From Teratosphaeria epicoccoides (Eukaryota > Ascomycota > Dothideomycetes > Mycosphaerellales > Teratosphaeriaceae): a DNA stretch of 64,000 bases. Below, one piece after another: positions 41,338 through 53,811 of this stretch. Where the stretch lies: the NCBI GenBank assembly GCA_021401465.1, contig JADDMT010000022.1, forward strand, positions 62,001-126,000, in the 5' to 3' direction. A program made the position numbers and the translations under genes. Under the pieces are notes generated by a model that ran no database searches, had not been told where the DNA came from, and worked only from the letters and a program-made list of their open reading frames with translations. Numbering within the stretch: position 1 is the first letter of the stretch; every line of letters starts with the position of its first letter.

Positions 41338-44051
41338 ATATGACGGGCAAAGCCCTTGGGGTTGGAATTTTCAGTTCTTGGTCGATGCGCCCGGTTTAGC
41401 GAGATACCTGGAAAGCTAGCAGGACTGTACGTTGATCAGCCTAGATTAATACTTGTCTAAAACATTGTGTGCACGGCCTTATGACCGTTTTGTATGAGAG
41501 TAAAGTAATGATTGCACTTGTTACATATATTCATCCTCGCTTATTGTGAGAGGCGATAGCGTTCGGGCTGGTACCTGCGCGCGGCAGAACCCTCGAACCT
41601 CTTGCTTATGCAGAATACAGCGGGACTGATTCTGACTCCTTCGCATCCTCGCTGTCCGCTTGACTCCTTTGTGGCCTCCCTCCCACATCGCGGGCAATGA
41701 CATACCACGTGTACAGAACCGAAAACACCATAGTGACGGGACGGAATACCGGATCGGAACCACTGTACAAACCCAAGACGGCCGCAGTCTTATACACGCT
41801 CCCGGCCGGAGGCCGCTCGGCTTGCCGTGCAACAGGGAATGACGCGCTCGTAGAACAGTTTGATTTGGTGGACATTGCGGCCACGCAGACGTCCCGTAGA
41901 TCCGTTGCGTGGACAATGCGTCGACCACCGAGCGAGCGCAAATCCAAAGACCACCGCACGACATGCTGGGGTCGGAGGGTGGTGATCATTTGCCTCAACT
42001 CCTTCGAGTGGACTCCCTCGCCTCGAAAGTCATGGCTGCCCTTGCGCGGCACACACGAGCCCTGCTGTCGATTGCAGCCGGCCGGCGCGGGGGATCTCTT
42101 GGAGGTTTGCCTGAGTCTCGCTCGCGAGTGCTTAATGCTCCTCCGAGGTAGACTCGCCTTTGCATGACCGCACATCCGAGCGCAGCTGACAAGAGAGTGC
42201 GGCCACACTGTGCGCTCCATTGATGGTCATGCCGCCTCCATTTGAGACCATCGTCTGCCTGCTGTGCTCATCATGTCTCATCGACATGGTTCATTTCGTC
42301 AAAAGAAGCGTGTCGAGTGCCGTTATTCGGGGTGGTCGTATGCATCTTCAGGTGGTCGCTGGCCCATGCGCATCGGCTAGACATTCAGATCCAGAGGGGC
42401 CTCCGACAACTCCCCGCGGTCACCACAGTAGACGAACGTGAGGGCCTCGAGCGGCGGCTGGTCCCCCTCCTCATGCCCCTTGTCCACGTTGCACGGCTTG
42501 GCACGACAGCTCCTTCATTAGTCTCGTGTGCTGCTAGTTTTGCAGCAGCCTCTCCACGTGGCACATCCCACCGGGCCACACCGAAGCGCGGACGAGATCT
42601 TCAAGTGACAGGCGATCGTATGTGCTTGGCGTAATTTGGGTGTTTCAGCCAAGTCGATCATCTCCGTCAGCATTCCAGGATCCTGCAATGTTTCATAGAA
42701 GAATTATGGGCCTGCTGGAGGGAGCAAAGGATCGCGAGTTTGCGCGCTGCCACTTCGGACCTTGAATAATGTGGTGGATGACTGTCTGGTGTCGGGAAGT
42801 GGAACTGCTCCCTCTGCATGTCTTCCAGGCGCGAGAGTGCATACCGCAGCTTAGTCAGCCGTCTTGCGTGCGGAAGCAGGTGACTACCGTCTTCTCACCA
42901 AGCTGCGCCGCTCAAGTCTCACCATCACACTTGCAAGCGCTTCTGGCCCTGCTGCGGTATCAGCGTCTCGCCCCAGACAGGCGTTCGTGATGACACGAAT
43001 GCTCGGGCGCTGCGTGAGACCATCTGGCCGTTTTAGACCCAACCATCAGCTATTCTTGCGACCCTGTTGTTGGTCTCAGAAAACACCCGCGCCAAATGGA
43101 TGGAAATGCAAAGCTGCTCGTCATGCGCGGGAAGGCTCATTACGGTGCTAAGTCGCTGAGTCCCAAAGTCGGTCAGGGGCCAGGCAATGAGAAACCCCAC
43201 CAAAAGTACGCGACTGTCAACGCACTGCATCGTCTTCGTTGGCAAACCAGACCGAACATTACCGCCCTGCCGTCCATCCCGTCAAGCGCGAGAGGCAAGG
43301 CAATCGTCTCCCTGCCTCAAAGCGTAACATTGACGCGTAAAATGCTGCATCATTTGCGCAGGCCGCGAGTGGATCCTCGCCTGGCTGTCGGCATCGCGGC
43401 CGAATCCCTATTGTAGACCCGTGGTCCAGAAGTCAAGGACTGCTCTGCTGAAGCCCTCTCGAGGACCGCCGCGGCAGGTTACGCACGGCACATCATGGCA
43501 TAGGCCAAGGTCAGTCATCCAGGCATGCACGATGCCATCAACGAGGCCGTCCTAGACCAGCGTCACTCCCAATGGTCACTGGGTCGGGACTCCGTCAGCG
43601 AGCCGAATCCGGGACGAGAACTTTTCATCTCAGCCGGGCTCAGTCTATACTCTTGGTCGGGGATACTTAGCATCATCCGGGGGCTTGAGCTCATTTCATC
43701 GATACTACAAGTGCATCTGATGTCCGCTTTTCGTCTCCATGCTGCGGACGTGTGATTATCCCAACCGAAATTATGAGATCATCACCAAGCGGTAGGTTGG
43801 GAAGTAGATAGTTGATTCAAATGAAGCGCTGTTCCGGTAGAACCAAGTCATCGGAACCGCGCACAAGACGTCAACGCGTCTATACCTCACATCAGCCCTC
43901 AATCCCGCGGCGTGTACTCAAGCGCCTCCGCTGAAGCTCGATGTTCATGCCATCACGATACCCTCACCGGCTTCCCCGACCTCGCTTTCCCGCTTCTACC
44001 ACGACTCACCACTCCAGCAATATCCCGATGTCCATTGGAGAATTCCCCATC
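41338..44051. other. gene-poor stretch
   Basis: 2.7 kb with no gene I can support. A minus-strand ORF (42220-41606) ends in a membrane-like segment (FRPVTMVFSVLYTWYVIARD) that could be the last exon of something, but its upstream part looks random. The rest is short ORFs on both strands. Confidence 0.4.
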
Positions 44052-44665
44052 TCAACCCGCCCCCACGACGCTCCGTAAACTCGACTCTCTAATAGCAAGC
44101 GCGAAAGATCCCGCAGCGCCCGGGCCCAGGAGCACAGACGCGAAGATAAGGCACATAAGATTCCACGACGATTCCGGGTCGATTTTCGACTTCGTATTTG
44201 CCGCATACTCGCCATTCCTTCCATGAAGGAACAGATGCGCGAACAGAAGGCAAGACAGCGATACCACGATCCAGTCGTACTGGGAGAAGAGGTGAAAATT
44301 CTCCACGAGAGCTGTGTAAGCTGCATGATCACTGGGCTCAGAGAGGATTGATCTGCTGTGGTCTGGTACGAAGAGTCGGACGAGTGAGGCGTCTGGGTCG
44401 TTTGTTGTTATTGCGCCGATCACGGTGTAGAGGTGAACTGCTGCGGCCCAGATTCCGGCCATGACAAGACTGAGGATGATTCACTTGCTGGAAGCCTTGC
44501 GCTCACGGGCGTTGGGCAAATTTCTCGACCGCAGGATTGCGGAGATGATCCAGTACGCAACAGTAGTGATGACCGGCGATGCATGGAAAAGCGCGATGTA
44601 TCCATGGTGGTTCCAGGTGCTCGCTGGCGCGAGGTATGCGCGTCCTGTACTAACTAGGTGTAGTC
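44052..44665 (-). pseudogene. multi-pass membrane protein remnant, 5' end missing
   Basis: Readable from about 44665 downwards: AYLAPASTWNHHGYIALFH, then a helix (PVITTVAYWIISAILRS), then NLPNARERKASSK followed by an in-frame TGA (about 44485). From Met at 44462: a helix (MAGIWAAAVHLYTVIGAI), an S/D-rich loop, a helix (YDWIVVSLSCLLFAHLFL), and WNLMCLIFASVLLGPGAAGS to the stop at 44052. The Q-Y-D-W-I-V and G-P-G-A-A-G motifs resemble the C-terminal half of small multi-TM fungal proteins, including membrane terpene-cyclase-like families; this is a weak comparison. The N-terminal half is absent because the AT-rich repeat block begins here. The TGA argues that the remaining part is dead. Confidence 0.6.
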
Positions 44666-46309
44666 AAGATTTGCGTTAGCGGGTTTAATGAGGGCGGTGT
44701 CTACTGTAACTACGAGAATCGTAATGGCAAGCATCAGAAATGCTAGGACCTTCCTAAGGAGGTCTACAGCAAGTACAATTAGCTTTGCCGTTATATTGAT
44801 AGATTCTAGACTACATGTAACTAAGGTACTACTAAAGGGTCTGTAGCTATAAACTAGCTACAGGCTAAGTATCGCAAGTTACTTGCGTACTTGCTTAGTA
44901 CTCTCTTATACTTTATAGCAAGTGTAAACTACTCCTATAGTAGTATCTGTTTTAATTCCCTGCTAACTAGTAAGAACATCTGTCTAGGTCTACTTGTAGA
45001 CTTAGTCTAGAAGATCTTGAAGGTACTAACTATAAGGGTTAAGACCTTCATAATAGTATGTCTTTAGTATGTATACCCTCTAAGAATAGTTGCTAACTAT
45101 TTCTAGGCTAACATTAGAGTTAACAAGTATGTGTTAAGCAAGCTACATTAATAGCTTAGGTCCCTTGCAGCTATTAATGACAACTTCAAGATACGTAAGA
45201 TCTAGAAGAATGTTGTTTGTCCCTTCTACGCGCTAGTAGCTAAGGCCCCTATGCCTCTATACTACTTATAGAAGCTCCCTACTTCTAAGCTAGTTAAGAA
45301 GACTAGGCTATAAGTATTTCCTTATACATGTTTGCTACACCTAGCTAACAAAGATGTAGTACTACTAGTTATGCTACCTTGATACTAAAGAGTGTAAAGA
45401 GAGGCATAACTAAATTAGTAGTTAGTAACAAGGGCAAGGAAGAGGCTAAAGCCTCTCTACTAGTAGTCTGTTCTTATACTAAGAGGGTAATTAAGCCTCT
45501 AGGCTAGATCTTTAAGGATAAGGAGGATACTAAGCAGGGTACGTTTAGTAATACACTTAATCCTAACGTAACCCCTATATGCTGTAGTACTACTACATCT
45601 ACTACATAAGAGGATACTAAGCTTAATAAGGCTAAGACTTACATTAGGAAGTACAAGTTAATCCTACGCGCTAAGCATGACAGCTATAAGCGTACCTAGG
45701 TTACCTTGCCTTTTAAGGATAAGGAAGTAGCATTTACGTTAGAGTGTAATAAGGAGGTTATTACTAGCACTATAGCTACTACAAGCTCTAAAGACAAGCT
45801 TCCCTAGAATCCGCTAGAGAAGAAGATACCTGTCTCTCTCTATAGTGTAGCCTCTCCTACTACTCCTAGCTACTTCGGACTATTTAGTAGTCTCTATGCA
45901 GGTAGCTAGTAATTAGCTAGCAAGAAGGACTCTACTTTAGGTTTAGTTAGGAAGCCCTAAACTAGTAGTTATTAAATATAGTACTACATTAAAAGTCTTG
46001 CTTAGTAGAGTCTTAGCATGGATTTTCAAAATGAAGGGTAATTTAATCTGTTAATATAGTAGTTAACATAACAATAGTAGAGCTTTAAAACTTGCATAGT
46101 TAATTCTTTGAATACATGGCTATCTTAAGTGCAAAGGACGTTATGATTATGTTGTTAATACTTAGTATGCTAGCCCTTTACTTTAATAACTATTTCTATC
46201 CTACATGGCATTAATTCTAACACTACTCTTACATATTTTGTCTTAATTTTCTGCTATGCTTGTAGAAGTATCTCTTTAAGGGCCTTTCTAATATGTGTTA
46301 CGCTTACTT
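44666..46309. mobile_element. AT-rich, RIP-mutated repeat DNA, not identified
   Basis: Base composition changes abruptly near 44,670: TpA becomes very frequent and every frame is full of TAG and TAA. Long reading stretches survive only between these stops (for example around 45480-45880, with Lys/Thr/Ser-rich residues), which indicates decayed coding sequence. I recognise no domain. Confidence 0.6.
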
Positions 46310-46700
46310 GTAATAGGTAGTCAGGTAACTTCTTATTACGTACAAGCTAAGGCTTCTTTAGAGAGAGCTAACACAAGCAGGAGCTTAGACAGAATGATTA
46401 GTACAAAGGTAATTCTAATTAGTAAGTATGTAACATAAGTTAAACGCATTAAAGCTATAAGGGTATCTTAACGTTCTTAAATACATAGGAGATTCTCTAG
46501 TACTCTGTCCTATTCTGTTACTCTATTCGACAAAGTACTATAGAGTAGTAGAGCGCTCTATAGCGGCTGTGCCTAGTACTCTGTCCTACTCTGTTACTCT
46601 ATTCGACAGAGCACTATAGAGTAGCAGAGTACTCTTATAGCGCTATCCCTGCTTGTTATATAGATTCTAATTAGCTAAAGCTTAGCCCTAGAACATTCTA
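46310..46700 (-). repeat. LTR-like arm, minus orientation
   Basis: This is the inverted copy of 48185-48600. It contains two 76-base sub-repeats (from 46497 and 46573) made of imperfect palindromes around AGTACTCTGT and ACAGAGTACT. It lies just downstream of a minus-strand Gypsy integrase end, as expected for a 3' LTR. Confidence 0.7.
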
Positions 46701-46829
46701 TAATACTATCCCCCTTCTAGCCTAGCTTGTCCTAAGTCTAGGTCATAATCTTGCTACCTTCTCCTACTAGCGTTACTATGACTTTCTTCCTTTCTCGCTA
46801 TGCCTACATCTCCTAAGTCTTCTAAATCT

Positions 46830-47270
46830 TCTAGCACCTATTACTAACTAAAGCTCGCAGAATTTATTAACAACTTTAGAGAGACTATAGTCTAGCCTTG
46901 TTCTAACTGCTATGCGCATAACTGTGTGTATAAGGTCTATGTCTAGTCTAGTTAGTATAGCAAGTGTAATTGTCGTAACATCTGCTATGACATTAAGGTT
47001 ACTTACTTAGAGTTTAATCACTTGATTAGGAAAAAGAAGAAGCTTTAGCGCTAAATCAAGGAGGCAAGAGAGGCTTAGGAGTAGGCTTAGGAGGCTCTTA
47101 ACACTACATATACTTGCAAAGAGCGGTTACAAAAACAAATGGAGCTTATTAATTAGCGTGCTAATAAGGCCATTTTAGTAGAGGAGGCAAATCTGGCAGA
47201 AATTAAGCGTAAGGAGGAGTTGTTGCTTTTAGAGCTAGGTTCTTTAGGCCTCTACTTGTTGCCTTCTACT
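46830..47270 (+). pseudogene. small element-borne ORF with Cys-rich motif and charged coiled coil
   Basis: Interrupted by TAG/TAA only. It has a Cys cluster (PCSNCYAHNC and, 20 residues on, CNCRNICYD), then a Lys/Glu/Ala-rich helix (KEAREA, KRKEELLLLELG). This order resembles the Zn(2)Cys6-like small proteins often found antisense beside Gypsy elements of ascomycetes. It is convergent with the integrase end to its right. Confidence 0.45.
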
Positions 47271-48184
47271 TAGGGTCTTATAATAGACTAAGGATACGAC
47301 TTTTCCTTAGACTTCTAGGTAGAGGGTCCGCCTTCTCTTTACGTTCCTTCTGCGCCTAATAAAACTTCACTAAGAGCTGTTAGTAGTTCTTAAGGTTCCT
47401 CTTAAGTTCCTAGGTATTCTCGGTATTGCTAACCCTTCTAGTCTAGGATCTTTTTAACTTCAAACTTGTTCTCTTCCTTAGGTTAGAAGTGAAATATCTC
47501 TTGACATAGTATTTTAGTGTCTGTAGGTTCTAAAATTAAGACATAGAATACTAGGTAGATTTTCGTGTCGTCTAGTAGTTTGAGTTAGTAATTAACTAGT
47601 CCTTTAGGCTCATTAATCAAAAATGGCCTGACTTTAACGTAGTCTAGTTTCTTAGTCGATCTCTAGGTTCTCAGGTTTTCTGTTAGGAGGTAGACCTTAT
47701 CCCCCTTCTTTAGCTAAGGTACTATTTTTTGTGTAGCATTATATTGTCCTGTGATCCTCTTTTGAGACTTAATAATTGCCTTTTACAATTCCTTATGTAC
47801 CTGCTTTAGGTCGTCTAAAGCGACTATTACCTTATCTGCATGTAGATATTATAAGTACTATTCCCTTAATAGTTGCAGATGCTTTCTAAAATTAGCGAAG
47901 AATAGTGTCTCTCTTGTAGTCTCGGATTGTTAGTTGTTTAGTACAAGTTATGCTATAGGTAGTAGTAATACCTAATTATCCTATGCGTAATTAGCATAGT
48001 ATCGTAGATATACCTCTAAGGCCTAGTTCTTGACTTATTAGCTGTCTGTTTATAGATAGTACGCTATAGATAGCTTATACTTGATTCTAAGTGTTACTAT
48101 AAGCGTCTTCTAGTAATTCGAGGTAAAGAGCTTGTCTCTATCTGTGATGTATGTCTTTAGGAATCCATGGTATCGCACAAGTGT
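47270..48184 (-). mobile_element. Ty3/Gypsy integrase C-terminal half and tail, RIP-mutated
   Basis: On the minus strand the integrase core is readable from RYHGF through TDRDKLFTSNY (one of the catalytic Asp regions), then the GPY/F-like stretch (LKKGDKVYLLTENL) and a chromodomain-like tail (NKFEVKKILD). Stops are TAG/TAA throughout. The upstream part of pol is missing; the fragment starts at the LTR of the neighbouring plus-strand copy. Confidence 0.75.
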
Positions 48185-48600
48185 TACGGAATGTTTTAGG
48201 GCTAAGCTTCAGCTAATTAGAGTCTACATAACATGCAGGGATAGCGCTATAGAGTACTCTGCTACTCTGTAGTACTCTGTCAAACAGAGTAACAGAGTAT
48301 AACAGAGTACTAGGCATAGCTACTACAGAACGCCCTACTACTCTATAGTACTCTGTTAAACAGAGTAACAGAGCAAGACAGAGTACTAGAGAATCTCCTA
48401 TATATTTAGGAATGTTAAGATACCCTTATAGCTTTAATGCATTTAACTTATGTTATATACTTACTAATTAGAATTACCTTTATACTAATCATTCTCTCTT
48501 AGCTCCTACTTGTATTAGCACTCCCTAAAGAAGCCTTAGCTCGCATGTAATAAGAAGTTACCTAACTACCTGTCGTAAGTAGCTATAACACTTTAAACGG
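48185..48600 (+). repeat. LTR-like arm, plus orientation
   Basis: Inverted copy of 46310-46700, with the same palindromic sub-repeats. It directly precedes a plus-strand gag, so it is best read as the 5' LTR of that copy. Confidence 0.7.
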
Positions 48601-48679
48601 TATTAGGATAAGCGCCTTATTACAAGTTAGAAGGGGAACTCCTACCCCTAGCGAGACAAGCAGTACTTGATGTACTATC

Positions 48680-50209
48680 CCTAGTGCTAGTAACGTACTA
48701 GGAACCTATGCTAGAAACAATTCTCTTAAGATTAGAAAGCTAGACTTCTACTATAGCAACTAAGACAAGTTTAATACCTAGGTTAACTAGATAGACATGT
48801 ACTTCATGTTTAACTAGGTTTAAGACAACTTAAAGCTAGTCTTTGTAACAACGTTTATACAAGGTAAGGCTTAGCATTAGGTTAAACTATTTCTTAGGAC
48901 CTATCTAGACAGTAATAGAACTAACAACTTAAATAGAGTTTTTGCAAGCTACGAACATCTTAAGCATATAATGAAGAAAGTCTTTAGATCTTTAAACAAG
49001 GTTACTACTATAGTTAGGGTTATCTAACACTTAACTTAGAAAGGGTCATATGCCGACTATGCTACTAAATTTCAGGAATATGCCTAGCTTACTAATTAGG
49101 ACAACGAAGCTCTTATGACAATGTACTAACAAGGTCTTAAAGATAACATTAAGGATAAGCTTATACGCAATGGCAGAAAGGTAGATAATATAGGAACATT
49201 AGTTAAGGTTATAATCGATCTTAACGATAGGCTCTATAAACGGGCTTTAGAATAACGCTATAATTCTAGGACTTCTAGAAAAGCAGGTTTTGCTCCTAAA
49301 TATAACAGTCGACAAAACCATAGTACCTACGATAAGCTAAAGGGCAATAACTACTATAGCGCGTAACTAATAGAGCTAGACGCTATCTAGAAGGGTTAAG
49401 CATTTAAAGGAAAGAAAGGCAAGAATCCGCCTAGGAAAGCAGGAAGATTAACTTGCTATACCTATAGTAAGGAAGGCTACATAGTAAGGGACTATCGCGG
49501 TAAGAAAATAGTGCGACGCGAACAGTTTAACATAATGTAACGAAAGGCCTTAGACAGAGAAGGCTATAGAATAATTAGTATGCTAAGCTCTATTAACAAA
49601 GCGCTAAGGACCTACATAGAAGTAGTTACTAGAAAAACCCCCTACATAAGTAATAGATCATGATGTAAAACCCTTAATTAGGAACTCTGTAAGGATCTAT
49701 AGTGTAATATCTACAAGGAAGATAAGGAACTCTACAACTATAAAAACAAAGTTAAGTTAGAATTTGCTAAATTAGGGATATTACCTAAGGAACGCTTGCT
49801 AATTCTACTAGAACTACACAGCACATGTAGAGCTCTACTAAAGCACAAATTCTGTATAATAGCAAGAAAGACTAGGCATGCATGACTAAGCCTTATACAA
49901 GAAGATGCAAACCTTAAAGAAATTAACAAGTCTTGCTTTAATAATGACAAAGAGAGTCAAGATCTAAGAACTTCATTCCCTTAAGAGGAGGAGCCTAAAA
50001 CAATTCAGGAAGTTCCGGAGTCCCCTCTATAAGAGGAGGATTAGCAAGACAAGTTAGAGGAAGAATATTCTAACAATAAATCTAATGACACTAAAAATAA
50101 CAAAAGGACTTAAATAGTTACCTTTAATGTGCCTCTTATAATGAAGAAGCTTCTTATGTACATAGCATAGCAATTTAAATAGGTATTCCTACTTATTAAT
50201 AACTAGTCG
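48680..50209 (+). mobile_element. Ty3/Gypsy gag, RIP-mutated (family A)
   Basis: The capsid region reads FNT-V-IDMYF, then FVTTFIQGKA, VKLFLRTYLD, YADYATKFQEYA and NEALMTMY; the order matches fungal Gypsy gag. A decayed zinc knuckle follows (CYTYSKEGYIVRDYRGKK, with Cys residues lost). Acidic Glu-rich sequence (about 49975-50100) closes the readable part. Coding continuity stops at about 50210, where an AGATA-rich sequence begins; the same element resumes near 56.4 kb. Confidence 0.75.
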
Positions 50210-50465
50210 TCTTGTAGATATAGATATATTTTCTTAGATAGATAGTAGAAAAGATATATCTATTATCTATTCCTTAGATATTTCTTAGAAGATAGTCTAT
50301 GAGATCTATCTAATAGATAATATAGATAGAACTAGATAATAAAGATAAAATGTAGATATAAGAAGATAGAGTAGAGAATCTAGATATATCTAGCAAATAG
50401 TAGATAATGTAAGATAAGCTAGATATTTCTAGATAATCAAAGATAATAGAAGATAAAAGATAAAA
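50210..50465. repeat. AGATA-rich left end of the insert
   Basis: About 250 bases dominated by TAGATA/AGATAG units with TATC inversions, matching the right end at 56225-56405 in inverted orientation. Confidence 0.65.
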
Positions 50466-50992
50466 ACTTTAGCTTAGCAACATTAACAAAGTACTTGAAT
50501 TTTGTGTCTATACTACTACATATGTATCCTTCTATCATGATAGAGTAGGACCTCTCGGCCGCCTTAGACGACTAAAGCAATTATGTTCCTCTTGCTCTTC
50601 GCTATTACTAATACCTTCATAACATATTATCTACTTCATCCCCTCTATTATGACCGTATAGTTATAGAGCCGTATGTCTAGATCTATCTCTGTATCTGAC
50701 ATAAACACAAGATCTGCCTTAATACGTAGCTAAGCCTCTAGCTTAGCATTAGTCTTCTTAGCTTGTACCTAATAGCGAATCATCATAATCGCAGAAAACA
50801 CTAATAGACTATAATTACAATTGTATTACGCTACATGGCAGGTAATACTAAAAGTCCGCTCTATGCTAACAGCCGCTATAGGTATACACAGAACATCGCG
50901 CGCAAGGCGGGCTAGAGTAAGGAACTAGTAAGCAAGGTGTCTCTATACTATACAGATCTCGTTACTAAATTGACTAAGCTCTAAGCTAAGAT

Positions 50993-51110
50993 CTGTTTAA
51001 GGTTAGTAAGATGACACTATGTAACTTAACGTAGACATGCTATAGACAAACCTGTTTAAGGTTAGTAAGATGACACTATACAAGCTAATGTAGACATGCT
51101 GTAGACAAAC
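50993..51110. repeat. two 59-bp tandem units with the TAGACATGC motif
   Basis: Units start at 50993 and 51052. Each ends in GTAGACATGCTRTAGACAAAC, the motif that recurs near the right side of the insert. Confidence 0.85.
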
Positions 51111-51149
51111 CTGCGTTTTTATACCTCTCGAACTTACCTCTACTAACAT

Positions 51150-52290
51150 TAACTAGCTATCCTTAGTCTTCATGTAGAAGGAAGCCTGTAAGCGTAAAGT
51201 TGCTAGACAGCCTCTTCTACGGCTAGGGGCAGGTAGTAGAAGACGACTCGGCCCTGTCCTAGTATCGCTTTTGCTATAGCGTCTTAAGTAATTTCTAAGC
51301 ATACTTGACGTACTCTAGATTACTACTAAGCTCTTATGTCTTCTAGTAAGCATCTTTTATCCTTAGGTTTAGAAGGACTACTATCGCGTAAAGATCCCTA
51401 TACGAGTAACTAGTGTCTCTATAGTACTTGTTAAGTTAATCCTAAGCCTCGTCAAGCGCTTTAAGGAGTACCTTTTACTATGGCGCTATGTTTTTCTGAA
51501 GCTTGCTCTTAGCCTTCTTAATAAGCTCGAATAGCATGTTATAAAAGGCAAGTACAAAATGTAGTGTAGGACCTTACGTCTGCCTAATGATTATAGTTAT
51601 AGGCGCAAATAGACATGTAAGGTTAATCACATAATCTAGTACCTTCTACTCCTATAGATTAAGCGCTAGCTACTTTAGATCTCGGCTATTAATGTACTTC
51701 TTAATAGTAGGGCGGAGCTTTTAATATTAGACAAGCATGATTATAGTCGAATCCTATTAGGTCTTTACGTCTTGTTATGCTTAGAGAGGCTTGCCCTACA
51801 GTATACCCTCGCTATTAATAGTCCCTTGCTTTGCAAAGGCATCTTAGATGCTATTAAAGGCTTCCTTACGCATCCTGCTTACGTTAATATTAATCGTTAT
51901 GTGTCAGATCTGAAACATTTACACAGGTTAGCTTGTAGTCGTATGTAAGGTACTAGTAGCATTAACAGACCTTTGTAATTAGATATAGTAGCGTATATTC
52001 CCCTTGACTACTATCTGAAGCTTTCGACGTAGCTTCAAGCAATTTAAGATTAGTCCGAGCCTCCTTCTCGTCCTAGATCCTAACTAAATCCTCGTTAGTC
52101 GCATTAGCCCTTAACACCTTAAAGAGCTTACCTATAGCAAGCTATATAGTATGCGAGAGGCACGGAACCTTTACTAGCTCTAGGTTTTTAATATTATCAT
52201 CTAAAGCTTTAAGGTCTACAACTTCCTATAGGGCATTTTCTTTCCGAATAGCGTCGATAGCGTCATTCACAGCTAAAGAGAAAAGTTACC
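51150..52290 (-). pseudogene. hAT-family transposase, C-terminal two thirds, RIP-mutated
   Basis: Reading down the minus strand: VPCLSHTI followed by LAIGKLFKV (the hAT C-x-x-H strand-helix, about 52172-52130), then DEKEARTNLKLLEAT. Next are DSTIIMLV and KLRPTIKKYINSRD (about 51770-51690), YVINLTCLFAPITI, GPTLHFVLAFYNMLFELI, and KVLLKALDEA, then LNKYYRDT and DLYAIVVLLN. The order and spacing match the catalytic and dimerisation region of fungal hAT transposases, with Gln/Trp codons turned to TAG/TAA. The N-terminal BED finger is not recognised. Confidence 0.7.
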
Positions 52291-52912
52291 TGTTAGGAAC
52301 GAGTAGCAGAGTAGAGAGTAGGCAAGTCTAAGGGTTACGGTTAGGTATTACGTTAGAGGTCAAGTAATAGCAACTGTCTTACTATACTCTGTCATGTACT
52401 CAAACGAGTTAATCGGCGTAATAGGCTCTAGCTGTCAGCTTAGTAGTCTGTGTTAACTTAGGACCGTAGTGTTCTATGTATTAGTGTAGTAAGAATAGGC
52501 ATCGCTGCTTCTAACGCGTTAGTAGGAAAGTAAACAAATAACAGATAGACGCAGATATCTGACTGTTCACAGATAGATAGTTTTCGTCGTTATATGCTCT
52601 GTTACGCTTAAGAGGCTAGCCTTAGACCGAAATTGTAGTTAAAGCTAGTTTCAATTTAACGCTAACTTGAAGCGAGGCCCGCTTAGTACGGTCCTTGCGA
52701 AATGAGCTCTATTAAGAAGCTAGTTAAATTAATGCCCTAGTAGGCGTAGCGTTAATGCGTAGCACTTTCTCGCTATATCTAGCTGCCCTTGTAGCAGACA
52801 TTCCTTTCTAGTCCTATGCTCTAATTAATGCCCTTCTTTAAAAACGCTTATTCTTCTCTAGGCCTAACGCCTTAGTTCTACACTAAACACAAGGCTAGCT
52901 AGTCACAATCTC

Positions 52913-53811
52913 TAGATCAAACCATCATTTGCTGCCTAGAAAGCCTCGTAGCTATCATGCTAAATAGCACTAGCGCACTACTGCTAAAACAGCTTACTTA
53001 TAACTGTAATCTAGTAACGATATCCTTCTGCCTGCTACAACTCTGTTAGTCGTGCCTCTAAGAAGCCATGTCTAATCTAGTAGTTAGTCGTATTAGCGCT
53101 TAGCGGGTAGAGAGAAGCAGGCCCTAGGAACTCGTATTATCTAGGGATCTTCCTCTTAGTCTTAAGATTACGTTCTAGTCAGAGAAACACGTTCTAAAAG
53201 AACTGCTTGTCCTACATTAAGAAGCCCCGCATTATAGCCTACTCTAGGAGGCTAATAAGATAGTATATGCGTATAGGCTTACTATCTTCGACCTACTTGA
53301 GGAGGCGCTATTTTGTGAAAGTTAGCACTTGCTAAAAACTTACCTTGATCTCTGTCTTTGTTAGCAGATCGCACTCGAACAAGGGCTGCTCTTCTAGCCT
53401 GTTATCTTACTTATGCAAGCAATTAAGCTTTGTGTGTAGGTAGAACGTAGCAGATCTCTAGAAGTCTAAAGAAACCCTAACTACCGCCTTTTGCTCTGCT
53501 AGCTAGAATGATTCATATACTCTCTTCTCTGTTTCTGCATTAGTTATATCATGATCCTTAATCTCCTACTTCTAGAGTTAATCTTCTAAATATGGCTCTA
53601 TGTTATCTAGACGCCATATAATAGTAACCTAGGCGCATTTGACGTAATATGAATTATCTTGACAACAGGTTCGGCCGTTCTAAAGAGTAATAACCTCAAG
53701 ACAAAATGCTTAGCTATTAAAATCTCTCGTGGCCTAATCATCGCTATTATCATTATTGCTTGTAGTCTCTTGCTCTTTACTATCTTCATCGTACTCTAGG
53801 AGTAGTAACAT
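52913..53811 (-). pseudogene. unknown gene of the insert, RIP-mutated
   Basis: Starts MLLLLEYDEDSKEQE at 53811 and runs in one frame, interrupted only by TAG/TAA, to a TGA at 52915-52913. An in-frame 36-base GTAAGT-GCTAAC-TAG stretch (53343-53308) may be an intron. Readable blocks include YYVKCA, TIIWRLDNIEPYLED, EQPLFECDLLTKTEIK, IRIYYLISLLE, NLKTKRKIP and YEFLGPASLYPLSANTTNY. I recognise no family. It is long, ordered and lacks low complexity, so it was a real gene. Same strand as the hAT transposase and just upstream of it. Confidence 0.5.

Noticed and set aside
41606..42220. 204-aa minus-strand ORF with one membrane-like segment
   Set aside because: Only the last 60 residues look protein-like, there is no splice-consistent upstream exon, and no family is recognised.
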